In this document: in pieces, positions 62,541 through 64,000 of the stretch
How the letters are laid out: every line of letters begins with the position of its first letter
Position numbering within the stretch: position 1 is the stretch's first letter
Assembly: GCF_002209555.1 (NCBI RefSeq)
Contig: NZ_NJIF01000001.1
Span: forward strand, 744,001-808,000
Direction of reading: 5' to 3'
DNA from: Achromobacter insolitus
GTDB taxonomy: Bacteria > Pseudomonadota > Gammaproteobacteria > Burkholderiales > Burkholderiaceae_B
Length of the DNA stretch: 64,000 nt
Notes under the pieces: model-generated
Seen by the model: the letters and a program-made list of their open reading frames with translations, nothing else
What the model was told of the DNA's origin: nothing
Database searches by the model: none
Made by a program: the position numbers and the translations under genes

Positions 62541-63662
62541 TCAGGACGACGCGTTGAACACGCTGACCCCATGGCCAGGCAGGGCAAGTCCCGCCACGGC
62601 GCCCACCGGCCATTCATGAATGCAATTCAGGTCGGCGGTGCGCACCATCACGTGCTGGCGCCCCTCCACGGGAATATGCACCTCCAGGTACAGATCCACG
62701 TGATCGCCCTGGAATACGTGGTTGACCACCGTGCCGCTCAACACCGACCCGCTATGCAGGGTTTCCAGCTTGATGTGTTCGGGCCGCACATAAAGATCCA
62801 GCCGGTGTCCCTCGTGCGAGCCGCCCACCAGGCGGTGGCGCGGAATGTGCGTCAGCCCCGCGCCCAAGCGCAGTTGGATGGTCTCCGCGCTGGAACCGTG
62901 ATAATGCGCTGGCAAGATATTGACGTCGCCCAGGAACGAGGCCACGAACGGGTCCTGCGGATTGCGATACAGCTCGTCGGGTGCTGCGACCTGCCGGATC
63001 ACTCCCTGGTTCATCACTGCAATACGGTCCGACATGCTGAGCGCCTCGCCCTGGTCATGCGTGACGAAAATCGTCGTCACTCCCAGCTTGCGCTGGATGT
63101 CACGGATCTCTACCTGCATGGCGCCGCGCAGCCCCTTGTCCAGCGCGGAAAACGGCTCGTCGAGCAGCAGCACCTTGGGACGGATCACCAGCGCCCGCGC
63201 CAGCGCAACCCGCTGCTGCTGGCCGCCCGACAGCTCGCGCGGCTTGCGCTCGCCCAAGCCATTCAGCTTCACCAGGGCCATGGCTTCGGCCACCCGCCGC
63301 TCGATCTCGGCAGTCGGCACGCGCCGCATCCGCAGGCCATAAGCGATATTGCGCGCCACCGTCATGTGTGGGAACAGCGCGTAGTTCTGGAACACGATGC
63401 CGATCTGGCGCTGATACGGCGGCAAGGCCGTGACCGGGGTGCCGTCGATGAAAATCTCGCCTTCGTCCGCGTCGGCAAAGCCCGCGATCAGGTTCAGCAA
63501 GGTGGTCTTGCCGCAGCCGGATGGACCCAGCAGCGTCAGGAACTCCCCGCTTTCGATCTTCAGGGAAACTTTCTGGAGCACCGCGTGATCGCGGTATCTC
63601 TTGACGACTCCCTCCAGGCTGAGCGCGCTGGAAGTGTCGGAGGAAAAGGGGCGATTCGGCAT
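62541..63662 (-). CDS. Polyamine-type ABC ATPase, PotA-like
   Basis: 373 aa. Walker A GPSGCGKTT near residue 45, Q-loop VFQNYALFPHMTVARN, signature LSGGQQQRV, Walker B VLLLDEPFSALD and H-loop FVTHDQG are intact, followed by a C-terminal TOBE-type regulatory domain (LYVRPEHIKLE near residue 290). This domain layout is that of PotA and related ATPases and is the missing partner for the PotB/C-like permeases at 57125-58802, located 4 kb away on the opposite strand. ATG 63662 gives the family start; longer frames are not protein-like. Confidence 0.88.
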   Translation of the reverse strand: MPNRPFSSDTSSALSLEGVVKRYRDHAVLQKVSLKIESGEFLTLLGPSGCGKTTLLNLIAGFADADEGEIFIDGTPVTALPPYQRQIGIVFQNYALFPHMTVARNIAYGLRMRRVPTAEIERRVAEAMALVKLNGLGERKPRELSGGQQQRVALARALVIRPKVLLLDEPFSALDKGLRGAMQVEIRDIQRKLGVTTIFVTHDQGEALSMSDRIAVMNQGVIRQVAAPDELYRNPQDPFVASFLGDVNILPAHYHGSSAETIQLRLGAGLTHIPRHRLVGGSHEGHRLDLYVRPEHIKLETLHSGSVLSGTVVNHVFQGDHVDLYLEVHIPVEGRQHVMVRTADLNCIHEWPVGAVAGLALPGHGVSVFNASS

Positions 63663-64000
63663 GGCTGCTGCACTCACAGAGTTCAACTTCCCGGTTCGAG
63701 AAATTCCGGGAAAAACAGGCGATGGCCGCATGGCACGCAAGGAAGCGTCGTCAGCGTTGGGGTGGATTCAAGAATACGGCAAAGCCTTTTTTCAAGTGCA
63801 TTGCCGATGCTGATGGGGGCCATCGGAAAAAAGAAATCGCGCTATGCCGGATGCCGCGTCGCCCCCTGCCCGCGCAAACCTGCCCCTTTGCTTTTTCCTA
63901 AGTCAGCCGTCCGAAAAACGAAGTTATCAACTCAGGCCTTCGGGGTCACACTGCGTGCCTATCGTTCTGCGCGCCGTTTGACCATCGCGCGGTTCGCCGG
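63663..64000. other. Upstream region of the PotA-like operon
   Basis: The last 338 bases hold no convincing gene. The operon promoter must lie here. The stretch around 63880-63930 is rich in T and A compared with its surroundings, and no clear operator was seen. The window ends before any neighbouring gene. Confidence 0.35.

Overview
The window reads as a chromosomal segment of a GC-rich betaproteobacterium, most likely Alcaligenaceae (Achromobacter/Bordetella type). The inference rests on high GC, dense LysR-type regulators, ABC importers, orphan Bug-type solute receptors without TctA/TctB partners, CaiB/BaiF CoA-transferases and acyl-CoA operons. No rRNA, tRNA, CRISPR, prophage, transposase or integrase was recognised. 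Nearly everything is accessory metabolism: uptake and breakdown of organic acids, amino acids and peptides.

Layout. 1-9257 (+): two PhyH-type dioxygenases, an acyl-CoA ligase, a serine beta-lactamase-fold hydrolase and a complete branched-chain-amino-acid-type ABC importer, apparently one operon. 9288-9716 (-): a VOC/glyoxalase gene broken by an in-frame TAA. 9865-12229: a MocR regulator divergent from an EamA exporter, with three TGTACTG repeats between them. 12306-14963: an LRR-like protein, a SUKH-like protein and a secreted protein. 14945-17321: D-serine ammonia-lyase divergent from a LysR regulator. 17358-18122 (-): mntP behind a yybP-ykoY-type manganese riboswitch. 18164-21804: a sulfatase plus Bug-receptor operon divergent from a LysR gene. 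21865-27270: assorted single genes, including a META/DUF4377 lipoprotein, a LprI-like protein, an AcfC-like binding protein, a nitroreductase and csaA.

27383-38262 (+) is the most coherent block: a D-arginine-dehydrogenase-like flavoenzyme (dauA), RidA, an M81/MlrC-type metallopeptidase, a full oligopeptide ABC importer, an N-acyl-D-amino-acid deacylase and an XRE-cupin regulator. I read it as a locus for importing and degrading peptides or N-acyl compounds that contain D-amino acids. 38283-45415 (-) is an acyl-CoA catabolic block under a TetR regulator, with related operator-like palindromes before both of its transcription units. 46007-48126 holds a ferredoxin reductase, a GrpB-like protein and a lipoprotein.

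48230-58802 combines a minus-strand group (RidA-like, DUF1028, LysR, ArgE-like deacylase) with a divergent plus-strand operon (Asp/Glu-racemase-superfamily enzyme, a polar amino-acid ABC importer, and a polyamine-type ABC importer lacking an ATPase). The matching PotA-type ATPase opens a convergent five-gene operon (63662-59370) with a quinone oxidoreductase, a GST, an AroQ-like protein and a 2-hydroxyacid dehydrogenase. The two operons meet at a tandem pair of 276-bp, hairpin-forming repeats (58831-59369). Hairpins also sit in the binding-protein/permease gaps of all four ABC importers.
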